Below are positions 1 to 12,510 of a stretch of 44,627 bases of DNA, piece after piece. Numbering within the stretch: the stretch's first letter is position 1; every line of letters starts with the position of its first letter. The notes beneath the pieces are model-generated. The model searched no databases. It worked only from the letters and a program-made list of their open reading frames with translations, and was not told the origin of the DNA. Both the position numbers and the translations under genes were made by a program. Source of the DNA: Paramicrosporidium saccamoebae (lineage: Eukaryota > Rozellomycota); contig MTSL01000146.1 in assembly GCA_002794465.1 (NCBI GenBank), positions 1 through 44,627 of the forward strand, read 5' to 3'.

Positions 1-2502
<2,502 letters not shown>

Positions 2503-2857
2503 TGTAATGAGCTGATAATACGGTAACGTGTTTCTAAGTGAGGATGATAAAGGGGGTGCAAATGAGTAAACTATGTTGTGATATGGGCAGTGTTGGGTAT
2601 TAGGTATTGGGTGTGATGTAATGTGGTTGTGGTTGTGGTTGTGATATAGTATAGCATAACGCATTTAGTTCTATTATAATATGTGACAGTTTTATAGCTG
2701 GCCATCCCTCCCATTACTGGAACGGATTATGAGATTACTATCTGTGTTGGGGAAACTAAGCGGATACTGCTCGAGTATCACACAGATCCAATATACTACA
2801 CCACTCATCACGAGTGTGTCTGTCGGTTAAATGCCAGCTCTTTTATTAGTTGTAGTC
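2503..2857. other. Intergenic region with short GTGGTT repeats
   Basis: This 355-bp convergent spacer lies between DED1 and the minus-strand secreted gene. It holds a short tandem tract of GTGGTT units (about 2621-2645), partly inside a run of GGTATT-like sequence. No gene is supported; both 3' ends must lie here. Confidence 0.4.
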
Positions 2858-4303
2858 TTAGCAAAAATTAATGTTATAGGCTACGGCGAGTGCCTCTACC
2901 AAACTCTTTTCGTCGTGCAATTTTCTCAAGTAAGGGTCGTCGCCACCACACACAATTTGAGTTACTTGTGAGGCTGGTAGTTCGACTGGGGAGTTGTAAT
3001 GCAATGTGAGCACGGTCACGATTATCACTATATCTCTGAATCGAGGTCCGCTCGACATGTACATCCCATTCTCCTCCAGCAACTTGAATAGCCAGGTTTG
3101 CAGCAGTTCTTCCGCAGGAAGGCCGTTGATATAATATGGGCAGAAGGTTAGATTTTGTGCGAGGACTCTTAGGATGTGCTTCTGATCGCTCTGCCCATCA
3201 AGTGTTAACAACTTGTTGTTTGTTCTCTGAAAAGTCTTTCTGAACAGGGAAATGTTCTGTGCGGGCGTGAGCAGGGCGGGGAGACCGATAAATAAAGTGA
3301 GCCGATTGTTGAGCAACCGATCATGGTCTACCAGGATCTTGTAACGGTCCAGGTAGGTCGGATACTGCGAAAGTGTCTGCATGATTGACAAATAGTCGTA
3401 CTGTGGCAGTTTAATCCGACTCAGCCGGGTAATCACTCTCCTAAAGGCATTGTCCTCGCGAAAAGGAGGAGCAAGCAAGAGTACCAGATGTCGTGTCTCA
3501 ATGTCGTTCCGGAAAAGCGAAAAGTCTTCCAGAGCGGCACAGCGGCCGGTATTGTCAAGAATGCAGTTCAGCACAGCGAATAGCAAATCGCCTACGGATG
3601 CGACAAATGTGTGCATCTCTACGAAAAATTCAACGTAAGCAAGCTCAAGGTCATCGTTTTCAAACTGTCCATATCGATCATAGACGATACGAAGAATCGC
3701 TGCTCTTGCTGGCTCGTCATGGATCTTGATGTATCTAAGAAGAACCTTTAGTAGCTGCGGCTCTAAATCTCCAGCCCACTCCAGTGCAAGTGGCGTCAGA
3801 TAGCGGTGCAACGGAGTGTCGTGAGCATCCAAGATGAATTTTTCCCAGTTCATATCCTCCCACCACGGATAGTTGAAGCGATACTCTCCCCGAGTGTCCA
3901 TATAGTCAATACGTTGCATACTTTTCAGAAACCAAGTGGGATCCCTCACGGTTACCGGGAGATGGTGCCATTTCAGAGTTTGCGGGACCGAGAACTGCAG
4001 TTTGGCGGTGCACCAGGGCGATAAGAGCCATCTGGATTCGGGATTTGCATCCACATAAGTGCTCACATCGTCATATAGCTCAGGAGTCCAGTGTTTGCAG
4101 CTGCGGGCCAAGGCATCGTGTATCGAAAAATATTCCATAGTTTGGGTGAGAGTAGCATAGTCGGAAGATTTCAGGAGGACATGGGCCACGGTAGACTTTA
4201 GCCTTTCTGTTAGCGTTCTGGCCATGTCATCTCGTGACAGATACAGCACGATGCCAGGTGCATTCTGGAAAAACAGCAGCAGGAACACCAAAGTCCTTAA
4301 CAT
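2858..4303 (-). CDS. Predicted secreted protein, novel family (paralogue of 9454-11004)
   Basis: A 481-aa protein of unknown function. The first ATG (4303) gives a strong signal peptide (MLRTLVFLLLFFQNAPG) and no further obvious membrane span; the ORF is open further upstream only through a TTG. It resembles the plus-strand gene at 9454-11004. Both share a C.xWT...Y..V...V.ANP....L.P.C pattern about 80-120 residues in, a similar FR-rich region late in the protein, and a C-terminus ending in YN plus a final cysteine (YNINFC versus YNLIC). The rest is Leu-rich and predicted helical. I recognise no domain. Export from the cell or into the secretory pathway is inferred from the signal peptide. 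No intron is apparent. Confidence 0.75.
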   Translation of the reverse strand: MLRTLVFLLLFFQNAPGIVLYLSRDDMARTLTERLKSTVAHVLLKSSDYATLTQTMEYFSIHDALARSCKHWTPELYDDVSTYVDANPESRWLLSPWCTAKLQFSVPQTLKWHHLPVTVRDPTWFLKSMQRIDYMDTRGEYRFNYPWWEDMNWEKFILDAHDTPLHRYLTPLALEWAGDLEPQLLKVLLRYIKIHDEPARAAILRIVYDRYGQFENDDLELAYVEFFVEMHTFVASVGDLLFAVLNCILDNTGRCAALEDFSLFRNDIETRHLVLLLAPPFREDNAFRRVITRLSRIKLPQYDYLSIMQTLSQYPTYLDRYKILVDHDRLLNNRLTLFIGLPALLTPAQNISLFRKTFQRTNNKLLTLDGQSDQKHILRVLAQNLTFCPYYINGLPAEELLQTWLFKLLEENGMYMSSGPRFRDIVIIVTVLTLHYNSPVELPASQVTQIVCGGDDPYLRKLHDEKSLVEALAVAYNINFC

Positions 4304-4856
4304 AACAGGGGTTAAAGGGACACTGGCCAAGGTTATTAACCACTGTTTATAGAATAAATTTTATTGACTATAATGCGAAAAGGATTTATTCGGGCATTTC
4401 TTTTGATATACATACCTGGATTGCGGTTGTTGCTGTGATCCAACTATGCCTACTGGTCCGCCCCAGGTTGTGGCTGAGGCTGTGTGGTAAACTTTCTCCA
4501 AGCTAACCGGGGTTGAGCCGTCCATCTCCGGTCAAGACGCCGTCTGTACCCGAGGCAGGTTCATGATAAATTGGCACCCTGATGGTTAAAGATTATTGCG
4601 TAGTGGGGATAATACCACAGACGGGGAGGGGGGTTGTTCACTGCTAATCCTAGAATAGTATGGATGCACATGCCGCGTAGTGGGGATGATACCACGACCC
4701 AAGTCATACGGACATCTGTTCATTGCTAATCCTAGAATAGTATGGATACACATCTCACTGTCCTCGAACACCCAGCAAAACGATCCGCTCTAGCACACAA
4801 ATACCCAACTAATCAATCCTCTATGTCACATAATAACGATGGGGATCTATTAATAT
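4304..4856. other. Intergenic region between secreted gene and SDA1
   Basis: About 550 bp without a gene. The left part (4304-4590) is unremarkable and should carry the promoter of the upstream minus-strand gene. The right part (about 4598-4835) is a copy of the dispersed repeat described separately. A short ORF through it is composed of the repeat and is not supported as a gene. Confidence 0.5.
4598..4835 (+). repeat. Dispersed repeat copy 1 (internally duplicated)
   Basis: This copy contains the core GCGTAGTGGGGATAATACCA twice (4598 and 4675). Each core is followed by a near-identical stretch containing GCTAATCCTAGAATAGTATG (about 4642 and 4725), and the copy ends with CTAATCAATCCTCTATGTCA. 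The same core or end sequences recur near 7892, 12799 and 35406. The core holds a small hairpin, GTGG...CCAC. Confidence 0.7.
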
Positions 4857-6887
4857 CTATCTACGCTGTTTTTGCTTTTGGCTATGCTTGCGTTGTGTAA
4901 GCTGTTTCTCTCTCAGGGATCTGCGCTTCTTGGCACGCACTGTGCCCTTGTGCGCCAACATGATGGCATTCTTGGTAGTCTTTTCCTTGACACGGTTCGT
5001 GGAGCTGGCCTTTTCATGATGTTTTCCCTTCTTTGAGCCATACTTGAGACGGCCCTCACGCCCCGTCTTAATAGAGGCCATGCGCGCCTCATAGTCGGCC
5101 TTGGTCTTTTTACGCGATTCAAGGCTGCGTGGATCCACAACGTCTGGATCTTGAGTTTCCGAATCTGAATCCGAGCTAGATTCTGATTCAGAGGCGTCCA
5201 TCTCACCAGCAACACGTTTGCGTAGTCTACTAATCTCTGCTGGACTGAAAATTTTTTGTGAAGCCAAAGTGACAATGTCTACAGATGGTGAACAGTGTTC
5301 CGTGTCCGAATCCGAATCCAAGTTAGAATCCGAGTTAGAATCGAGATCAGAGCCGGGGTCAGAGTTAGAGTCAGCGTGGGCTTGAGGAGAGGATTGGTCA
5401 TGAATACCACTGGCATCAAGATGGGTGATAGTGTTGGAGCCAAATGTAATGGGCTTGGCGACACGGCCCTCTTTCATGGCAATGGTCACTTCCTTGCCAC
5501 GATCGCGACGATGGAGCATTTCGGGATTAAACTCTCGATAGAGTGCAATCAGAGAACGTGCAGCCATGACTACGCCTTTGTTATTGTAACCCTTGAATTG
5601 GGCGAGATCCTGCAACAGGTCACTTTCCATAGCCGCGGGACAACGGGTGCAAATTTCACGCAGACCGTTGAGACCAGCGGCAATCACCTCATTGGCGCAG
5701 TGTTCAGCGGCAAAGTTGTGGGTAATTGCAGTGAGTAGCGGCATCATGACATCGGATGGAAGCATATCGTGGGTAGCCTGGGCGGCGTAGGCCAAGATCT
5801 GAGTAACCTCCTTTTGATGGGGCTGAATGTAGCGATGAAGGAAGGAGTAAAAGTCAAGTAGTAAAAGTCGATGCGCTCCAATCACACGCGAGATTACATT
5901 CATCATCAACAGCTTCAGATCAAAGGGTTCGTTACTACGCTTTAGCTGCGCAAATAGCTTTTCAACAAAACCCTGTGGATCGTGCAAAAGATGGATAGCG
6001 GCAAAGGAGCCGTGTCGGTCGTTGTTTTGATTCTTTCGCTCCTTTCGATGCATTCCATTTAGTGCTTTTTTCAGCTTTTTTGCTGTGGTGCGCTTGTTTG
6101 CTCCACTAAAGCTACTCTTTTGCAGTAGCTCCTTGTATTCATTGCCTTCCTCTTCCTCATCTTCACTATCGTCGGCCAGCGCCTTTCCACGGAAACGACC
6201 CACAAAGAAATTCAGCGCCGTATTCATCACTTTGGGACTGACCTTTCGCACAGCTGCATCAGCCACAACGTTTACGGTGCGGACATCGTCCCAAATGCGC
6301 TTTCGGTAGAGTTCAATGATAATCTGCAAAATGCGGTCTAATGCCAAATTCTCATCAGTGCCCAACTGCGTCCCGGAATGTTCTTCAAATAGGCCATACA
6401 TGTAGTTCTGCAGGGACCGGTTCAGGCCATTGTTTTTGTGGGGTCGGTTGGCCCGACGCACTTCGCCCACAATAGACGTGTATAGCATCTCTCGCAGTGT
6501 CTTGTCCTGTACCCGCAACAGTCGGAAAAATAGCTCCAGCAACGGCTGCAGCTCCAGCAGTCCGTGCTTCCGGAGTAGCAACAGGCCTTGCACCAATACT
6601 CGTCGTAGCGACGCATTCATTCCCGCTGCTTCTCGCTCAAGCAGTCCCGTTATCAAGCCTGGAAACTCTTGTCGACTCTCTGGATAACAGCCAGCGACAT
6701 GACTGAGAAAGGTCACTAGTGCCTCAAAATGGTCATCTGCCGCTGAGGGACGAACCTCGACAATCGCCAGGGAAGCCTTGAAGTGCAAATACTGTTGGGC
6801 AAACTCTTGTGCGTAGGATGCTGCATCCCGTTTGATGAGGTTCTGCAGATGGGGATAGTTACTGGGCTGAATGGCAGCTCGTCCCAT
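4857..6887 (-). CDS. SDA1: SDA1 homologue, 60S ribosome biogenesis
   Basis: Homologue of Sda1/SDAD1, a nucleolar protein needed for 60S pre-ribosome maturation and export. The start at 6887 (MGRAAIQPSN) places the family's N-terminal motif PHLQNLIKRD about ten residues in, as in other Sda1 proteins, and gives 676 aa, close to the usual length. An in-frame ATG at 6920 is a possible alternative; the ORF is open to 7178, but that extension looks unlike the family. The middle is helical-repeat-like. It is followed by an acidic Asp/Ser-rich segment and a basic Lys/Arg-rich tail (ending QKQKQRR), typical of nucleolar assembly factors. The next gene starts on the opposite strand only 20 bp from the 6887 start. 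Confidence 0.9.
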   Translation of the reverse strand: MGRAAIQPSNYPHLQNLIKRDAASYAQEFAQQYLHFKASLAIVEVRPSAADDHFEALVTFLSHVAGCYPESRQEFPGLITGLLEREAAGMNASLRRVLVQGLLLLRKHGLLELQPLLELFFRLLRVQDKTLREMLYTSIVGEVRRANRPHKNNGLNRSLQNYMYGLFEEHSGTQLGTDENLALDRILQIIIELYRKRIWDDVRTVNVVADAAVRKVSPKVMNTALNFFVGRFRGKALADDSEDEEEEGNEYKELLQKSSFSGANKRTTAKKLKKALNGMHRKERKNQNNDRHGSFAAIHLLHDPQGFVEKLFAQLKRSNEPFDLKLLMMNVISRVIGAHRLLLLDFYSFLHRYIQPHQKEVTQILAYAAQATHDMLPSDVMMPLLTAITHNFAAEHCANEVIAAGLNGLREICTRCPAAMESDLLQDLAQFKGYNNKGVVMAARSLIALYREFNPEMLHRRDRGKEVTIAMKEGRVAKPITFGSNTITHLDASGIHDQSSPQAHADSNSDPGSDLDSNSDSNLDSDSDTEHCSPSVDIVTLASQKIFSPAEISRLRKRVAGEMDASESESSSDSDSETQDPDVVDPRSLESRKKTKADYEARMASIKTGREGRLKYGSKKGKHHEKASSTNRVKEKTTKNAIMLAHKGTVRAKKRRSLREKQLTQRKHSQKQKQRR

Positions 6888-6907
6888 TCCTGCGACCGGG
6901 GTCAACG

Positions 6908-7723
6908 ATGCGGACTGCATTGATATTGTGGATACTATGGTTAGGCGTGCATTCGCGACAAGACGCACAGTCCACAGAAATGGTGTATGTGGAGAGCATT
7001 GGATTTGTGTGGGTTTCCCGGTCCGCCGAGCACCGGAACCGACGAAGAGTGCGACAACGAAGGAGAATTGCCCCTGGCGACAATATCGTCTTGTCTTCCC
7101 AGCACGGTGACACGGAACATGCCTACAATGCTCCCCAACGCGCAAGAGACGAGCTATGTGGTCATCCAGACTTTCCAAACATGTCGAAGCGTCGATATGA
7201 CTATATTCAAACTCTCCTGGCTGGAATTCCGACTAGGAGCACTCAGTCAGTGATCAGCGCAGTCATTTCGCAGTTAAAACCAAAACTCCGACAGTTGCAT
7301 CGCGGCTATGTCTTTCTATCTCGTCGTGGAATTGGACTGGCAGAAGATGTGTGCACGGGGGACGACCACAGGGAACGCATAGAGGTGTGGTGGTCTGAGG
7401 ATGAGGAGTACAATACCAGCCGTTTGCCGAAACGGCCGTCCTCCTCGAATGGCGGACCGATCCGACCACGGACCTTTAAATATCGCTATCCGTTACGAGA
7501 CTATCGCAACAGCTTCTTCAAGGGGCTGAAGTATCATTTGTTTGGTCTTGTCGATCCGGTAGAAAAGATGATGACCCTGGTGATGGATATGACACCTGAG
7601 CGGGCGGAATCTTTACAATTACCCAAGGAAGGCCGAAGAATTGACACGGGAGAGTGGCAGAGATACGTGGAACGATACACTGTCAACGATAGATTTGAGG
7701 CCAATCCCGTTTATGAAAAATAA
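6908..7723 (+). CDS. Predicted secreted protein, unknown function
   Basis: A 271-aa ORF that I do not recognise. The first ATG gives a plausible signal peptide (MRTALILWILWLGVHS) followed by an Arg-rich stretch. The rest is soluble and basic with an acidic patch around the middle (EVWWSEDEEY) and an aromatic segment (FKYRYPLRDYRNSFFKGLKY). It is divergent from SDA1 with only 20 bp between start codons, or a 13-bp overlap if SDA1 starts at 6920. If the signal peptide were chance, translation could begin at 6980 instead. No paralogue elsewhere in the window. Secretion is inferred. Confidence 0.65.
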   Translation: MRTALILWILWLGVHSRQDAQSTEMVYVESIGFVWVSRSAEHRNRRRVRQRRRIAPGDNIVLSSQHGDTEHAYNAPQRARDELCGHPDFPNMSKRRYDYIQTLLAGIPTRSTQSVISAVISQLKPKLRQLHRGYVFLSRRGIGLAEDVCTGDDHRERIEVWWSEDEEYNTSRLPKRPSSSNGGPIRPRTFKYRYPLRDYRNSFFKGLKYHLFGLVDPVEKMMTLVMDMTPERAESLQLPKEGRRIDTGEWQRYVERYTVNDRFEANPVYEK

Positions 7724-7738
7724 CTGTATAATAAAAGT

Positions 7739-7917
7739 GCTATACGATGAAGGATAATGAGGTCTTTACCATTTAGGACTATTATGTTATTTGTGAGACT
7801 ATAAGAGGGTCGTTGGATTGACTGAATAAATTCTCGCCTCTTCTCTTCTCTTCTCGTCCCATCTCGTCGTCTCTTCCCGCCTGACAACGTCCGTGGTATT
7901 ATCCCCACTACGTGAAA
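7739..7917 (-). repeat. Dispersed repeat copy 2 (reverse orientation)
   Basis: Read on the minus strand, this begins with the CGTAGTGGGGATAATACCAC core (7892-7912). It then matches copy 3 at 12799 closely: both contain GAATTTATTCAGTCAATCCA, then the CGACCC.TTTATAGTCTC region, then AAATGGTAAAG and ATTATCCTTCATCG. It occupies almost the whole gap between two convergent genes. Confidence 0.7.
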
Positions 7918-7935
7918 AGTACATCAATATACACA

Positions 7936-9432
7936 TCAAGTAGCCATCGAATTTGCATTCTGACACTTCCATAGCTTTATCGTACGATCTGCACTTGCAG
8001 TTAATACACTGGGCCCCGCGCCTCTTGACATTTCTGCATCCAATACCTTGGATTCGTTTCCACTGAGAGTGACAAGCGGCTTTAGATCTGTACTCCAAAG
8101 TCGGGCTGTACCATCGAAACCCGCGGTAAGCAGCACTTCATTGCGCCATTTGGCACAACTTACCACGGAAGACTGAGCTGGAAGCACATGAGTAGGAAGT
8201 AGTTTACGCAAATCCCAGATGCGCACAGTGCCATCTTCACTTCCGGTAGCGATTGTGGGAAGGAGAGGATGAAAATCAAGTGACAGGATTGCCTTGATGT
8301 GGCCTTGCAGTGTCCAAATGGCCCGACCCAATCTGAGATCCCAAATCCGGCCATGGGAATCGAGTGCACCCGTTGCCGCCAATGCCCCATCAGGATGGAA
8401 TGCCATCGAGTACACGTGACGAGAATGTCCCTCTTGCAATTGCAGTTCACATTGTCGTTCCACGTCCCAAAGACGCCAACTGTGGTCAAAACTCGCCGAG
8501 CCTAGCAAACGTCCCGAGGGATGAAAAGCCACCTGTGACACCCTTCCTGTATGTCCTCTCAGCTCACCCGTCGCCTTTTCTTGCTGCAAAGACCAAAGCG
8601 CAATCTTTCCCTCGTTGTCGCAGCTGGCCAGTGTGTTGTCTACTGGACTAAAGACGACACTCCCAATTCGTGACGAATGCACACCCTCCAATTCGCAAAT
8701 CAGAGTGCAGTCCTCAGCCGACCAAATACGACAGACGCCCCCAAAATCACCCGTCGCAAACACTCCGCCGTCGGGAGAGAAAGAACAGGATGAAATTGGC
8801 CGCTCTCCCCCCACCTGACTCGCTACCAATTCAAAACCTCGCATTTTTGCATACAGCTCGGATCGCTGCCGTTGCACTTTTTCTGGTGGCTGCGCTCGGT
8901 ACTCTTTCTCTTGATTTAACCGTTCTTGTGAGCGTTTTAGGCTGTACTCTACTAGCCAACGTCTCGTCTCTTCCAACTCTCTTGAACCCGGCACAAAAAA
9001 CTCTTCCGAATCATCCACCTGTTCCTCCTGTTTCGTCTCCAGACCCGCTACATCCAACAGCTTTTGGTATTGTTCACGCTTTCCTGATGATAATAATGTC
9101 CGAAGTCGTTCACGACGGTCATAAGGGCCCTCGGCAAAAACTGTGATGGGTTCTTTAATGCCGCGTAGCCAACTCTTTACGATACGGTCGTCTGTGGGGA
9201 TGGCAAGCTGTTTTCCGCGTTGCTTTGCTTGTCGCTCGGAGAGATAGAGAGACTGTAATGCGGTGGGTTCGACCAGCTGAGGAGAGTGAGAGGCCTTTAT
9301 TTCCTCCAGCGCGACTCCTTCAATGTCATTGGTGTCTTCATGGGATACGTCGTTCAAGCTGCCAAAATGTATTCGGTTTGACATGAGACAGTGCTGGCCA
9401 CGCCGCCCAGGGTTGACAAGTTTTAATACCAT
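7936..9432 (-). CDS. PRP4: U4/U6 snRNP protein PRP4 (PRPF4), WD40
   Basis: Component of the U4/U6 di-snRNP, needed for spliceosome assembly. The N-terminal third carries the PRP4-specific splicing-factor motif: AIPTDDRIVKSWLRGIKEPI followed by VFAEGPYDRRERLR. The C-terminal part is a WD40 propeller with repeats ending in IWD, LWS, LWD and LWK. Length is 498 aa from the ATG at 9432. A second in-frame ATG at 9384 (MSNRIHFGSL) gives 482 aa and may be the real start, since the first 16 residues look poorly conserved. It is divergent from the secreted gene at 9454, with 21 bp between outermost starts. Confidence 0.93.
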   Translation of the reverse strand: MVLKLVNPGRRGQHCLMSNRIHFGSLNDVSHEDTNDIEGVALEEIKASHSPQLVEPTALQSLYLSERQAKQRGKQLAIPTDDRIVKSWLRGIKEPITVFAEGPYDRRERLRTLLSSGKREQYQKLLDVAGLETKQEEQVDDSEEFFVPGSRELEETRRWLVEYSLKRSQERLNQEKEYRAQPPEKVQRQRSELYAKMRGFELVASQVGGERPISSCSFSPDGGVFATGDFGGVCRIWSAEDCTLICELEGVHSSRIGSVVFSPVDNTLASCDNEGKIALWSLQQEKATGELRGHTGRVSQVAFHPSGRLLGSASFDHSWRLWDVERQCELQLQEGHSRHVYSMAFHPDGALAATGALDSHGRIWDLRLGRAIWTLQGHIKAILSLDFHPLLPTIATGSEDGTVRIWDLRKLLPTHVLPAQSSVVSCAKWRNEVLLTAGFDGTARLWSTDLKPLVTLSGNESKVLDAEMSRGAGPSVLTASADRTIKLWKCQNANSMAT

Positions 9433-9453
9433 CCCCGCAAGAATATTGTCAAA

Positions 9454-11004
9454 ATGAGGCTCGTGTGGCTCCGTCTCATCATCACATGTTCGGCAATATG
9501 CATCAAATTATCCCAAAACATCATCGAGACTAAGCTCGATGGCGCACTCTTACACGTCGTCTATTGGTCATCGCTACAATATAAAGACAATTATCCAGCC
9601 ATGGGCCAAATGCTGAGTTCTTTTGGCTTGGGACAGACAAAGATTTTGACTGATACTTGCTCCAAGTGGACACGCAATATTTACCAAATGGTCCGCGAGT
9701 TTGTGGTTGCAAATCCAAAATACGAACAGTACTTTTTGACACCGGAATGTGCCCAGTTGTTAAAAGTTCTGACTATTCAGGACACTGTGGACAATTTGAG
9801 GGATGGACTTTACGCGTCAGCGCCTCCAGATTGCAATATGGAAAATGAGTTTGCATTGAAGCTGGCGTTACTCAATATTGACTGCATAGATCGGTTTGGT
9901 CTCTTCCGATCCCGACTAGTCACAAGAATCCTTGACTGGTCATTTCTGCCGACAGATGACATGCTATCCAACGTTCCAGTGTCTGGATATCTAAGCCATC
10001 ACATGGTCGAAAATTTTGGAAACGAGTTGACGTTTGTCAAATTTCTATGCGGAAATCTGGAGCGCCATCAAAACAATGTCGAAAACTATCTGGTCATCCT
10101 AGAGATTACGATAGAGCGACTGGCGGCTCTGCGACACCACACAGAGCTAGAAATTCAGGAAGCCCGACTTTTTTATGACGCAATATTAAAGTACTCTCCA
10201 AATATTCCTTACGAGGTGTTGATCAAGACAACAAAGATTACGGCCTATATAAGAAGGACGGCCCCGAATATGACGCTTTCGGGAGTGTTCACGAGCACCG
10301 ATCCTATTCACCTTGTTAAACTTGGGATATTGGTTCATGGTATCCAGCGTGTCGTTCCCCCGAGTTCCCTAGTCTCTGCCACACGCAAGCACCTGAAAGC
10401 GGCGAGTGATTTTGAATTTGTCGAACTATTGCGTCTCATTACCGAATATGGCACGGCAGGCAGTTGTCGGCTGTACACTAACAATCTATACAAACGGCTA
10501 CATGACATCCGACCCCAACTGACCAAAGTAAAACCCACAGTAATGGGCTGTTTTACTGCCGAAGAACGGATCGCCTATTTTCGGAGATGGGAGAGTATCC
10601 TCCCGTGGAAGCGACATTGGATCATTGGAAGTGCCGGCTTTGATCTCACCTGGGCGCACTATTTATTCAGAGTGCCCATTTACCGCAATTCCTTGGGGCA
10701 CGTGAAAAGGCTATTCCATCAGTGTTTGGAGCATTTGCGAAAATATGTTATAGTGTTCTCCACCAATTATGGACTGGTTGAGCGGCATTGGTTGAGCTTG
10801 AACGATCCGCCAGAAGACATGTGCAATGACGTTATAAGACTCTTTACCCTGTTGTTGCTGTCCAAACTACACTATGACGGAATTGGATACGAGCTGGAGT
10901 ATCGATTAGCCTATGAGGTGGCGTGTCAACCAAAGAGTCAATTTACTAGAAACTTGGATATCCTGAGTAGTGGGATAATGGTTGTGTACAATTTGATTTG
11001 TTAG
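9454..11004 (+). CDS. Predicted secreted protein, novel family (paralogue of 2858-4303)
   Basis: A 516-aa protein of unknown function with an N-terminal signal peptide (MRLVWLRLIITCSAICIKLS). It shares with the minus-strand gene at 2858-4303 the early C..WT...Y..V...V.ANP pattern with a Pro-x-Cys shortly after, a late FRR/FRK region, and a C-terminus ending YNLIC. Identity is low and patchy, so the duplication is old or fast-evolving. It is Leu-rich, helical, has several scattered cysteines and no other clear membrane span. I recognise no known domain. The AAAATG start context directly follows the short divergent spacer to PRP4. Confidence 0.75.
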   Translation: MRLVWLRLIITCSAICIKLSQNIIETKLDGALLHVVYWSSLQYKDNYPAMGQMLSSFGLGQTKILTDTCSKWTRNIYQMVREFVVANPKYEQYFLTPECAQLLKVLTIQDTVDNLRDGLYASAPPDCNMENEFALKLALLNIDCIDRFGLFRSRLVTRILDWSFLPTDDMLSNVPVSGYLSHHMVENFGNELTFVKFLCGNLERHQNNVENYLVILEITIERLAALRHHTELEIQEARLFYDAILKYSPNIPYEVLIKTTKITAYIRRTAPNMTLSGVFTSTDPIHLVKLGILVHGIQRVVPPSSLVSATRKHLKAASDFEFVELLRLITEYGTAGSCRLYTNNLYKRLHDIRPQLTKVKPTVMGCFTAEERIAYFRRWESILPWKRHWIIGSAGFDLTWAHYLFRVPIYRNSLGHVKRLFHQCLEHLRKYVIVFSTNYGLVERHWLSLNDPPEDMCNDVIRLFTLLLLSKLHYDGIGYELEYRLAYEVACQPKSQFTRNLDILSSGIMVVYNLIC

Positions 11005-11106
11005 AGTGTATCAGATGAGTTTTAGAGCCATCCCAGACTGAAATTATGCTGGGGGGGGAGCATTGAATTGTTGACCACAAAAACTCTTGGCTTCTTGACA
11101 ATTAGT

Positions 11107-12510
11107 TTATTCCCAATACTTTATCGTTCCGTCCCAACTACAAGACGCCATTCTACTTGCATGCTGGGGATTCCATTCCACACCAATACAGACTTGCGGA
11201 TGTGCATCTAGTCTTCTTACCTGTTGGCCGTTCTGCCAGTTCCACACCATCACCTGGCCCCGTCCATCGCCAGAGCAAATGTAACGTCCATCGGGCGAAA
11301 AGTTGACCTGGCACGCATATCCCGAGGTGGAATGTCCAATGAACCGTTTGTTACGCGGAGTCAAGAGATCGTGCAGCGAATAAATCTGAATCTGATTAGC
11401 TAATGATTGGAATGCAAGAAACGGTTCAGTAGGATGATGCGCAACATATGGCATGCTTTGCATTTCTGGATCGCTGATTGTCTTGACTGAATTTCCGTTT
11501 CCGTATTCCCAGACGCGAAGTGTGCGGTCATCGCTCGATGTTACAAAGTTGCGTCCCTCGTTGAAGAAGGTAATTGTGTTGATTGCGCCGTTGTGTTGAC
11601 TGTATTCCAGGACGAGTTCGTCGGCGCGGATGTCCCACTGCAGCACCTTTTTATCAGCAGTTCCCACGAGCATGATATTGGGGTCGTCGGGATGGGTCCG
11701 GACACAGTATGGGATGGTGCTGTATTCTTTGCCAAAAATGCATTTTCCCGTCTCAGTGTCCCATTGTTTGTAGGATCGGTCATAGGAGCAACTGACAAAT
11801 TTGCCTCCATCTGAGCTAAAGTTGACCTCACGCACCGGCTTGTTGTGTCCATAGAATGTCCGGATACACTCTCGTTCGCCATATACATTCCACAGCTTGA
11901 TCCGCTGGTCCTGTGCGGCAGACAAGAGTAAATGTCCCGTCTTTGGGATGAATCGAATAGAATTTACCCCCTTTGTGTGGCCTGTCCAAGTGTGGATGAG
12001 CCGTTTGGGAGCGAAACAGTCAAATGTCTCCTTGTCAAAGGACATGCCCTCCTCATGTGGAGGCGACATGTACGACCGACCCAAATAGTCTCTCTCCTCT
12101 TTGCCGTGAAAAACGGAGCGTTCCTGTCCTAATGCAACATGCCCACTAAGAGTGGCTGGCACAAAGCGCGATTTTTCTGTCAAAAACTTGTTCATCTCTT
12201 CCTCACTTGGCTGCGTCACGGCCTCCTCGCCCTTATTTTCTCCCACAAAGCCAGCCCACGGACCACGGAAGCCTTCAACATTGGCAGGGTCGCCGCGTTC
12301 AAGACGATGTTTCTTGGGCCGTTTGGCCTCGGCGTGCTTCTGACGTTCATGAAGACGACGCTGTTTTTCAAAATCGGCATTACTTAGCTCGACCGGTTCG
12401 ACCTTTCCTGCCAGAGTTACAGTCGTCTTGCTCTTTGGCTGCGTAGTACTAGAAATCTACAATAATAAGACCAAAACATACTAAAATACCAATTGGTCAT
12501 CATCACCCAT
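11107..12510 (-). CDS. CDC40: Splicing factor CDC40/PRP17, WD40
   Basis: Second-step splicing factor Prp17/CDC40. The WD40 propeller fills the C-terminal 300 residues (starting near LIHTWTGHTKGVNSIRF), and the N-terminal VEGFRGPWAGFV matches the family's GFLGPW motif. The coding sequence is complement(join(11107..12456,12490..12510)). A 33-nt intron (12457-12489) separates a seven-codon first exon (MGDDDQL) from the rest, giving 456 aa. The long exon's frame reads open to the acceptor, so a start at the first internal GTG is not credible. Identification is firm; the first exon is inferred from the only nearby ATG that joins in frame. Confidence 0.92.

Noticed and set aside
4586..4771. 61-codon ORF with internal repeats
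   Set aside because: Consists of the dispersed non-coding repeat.
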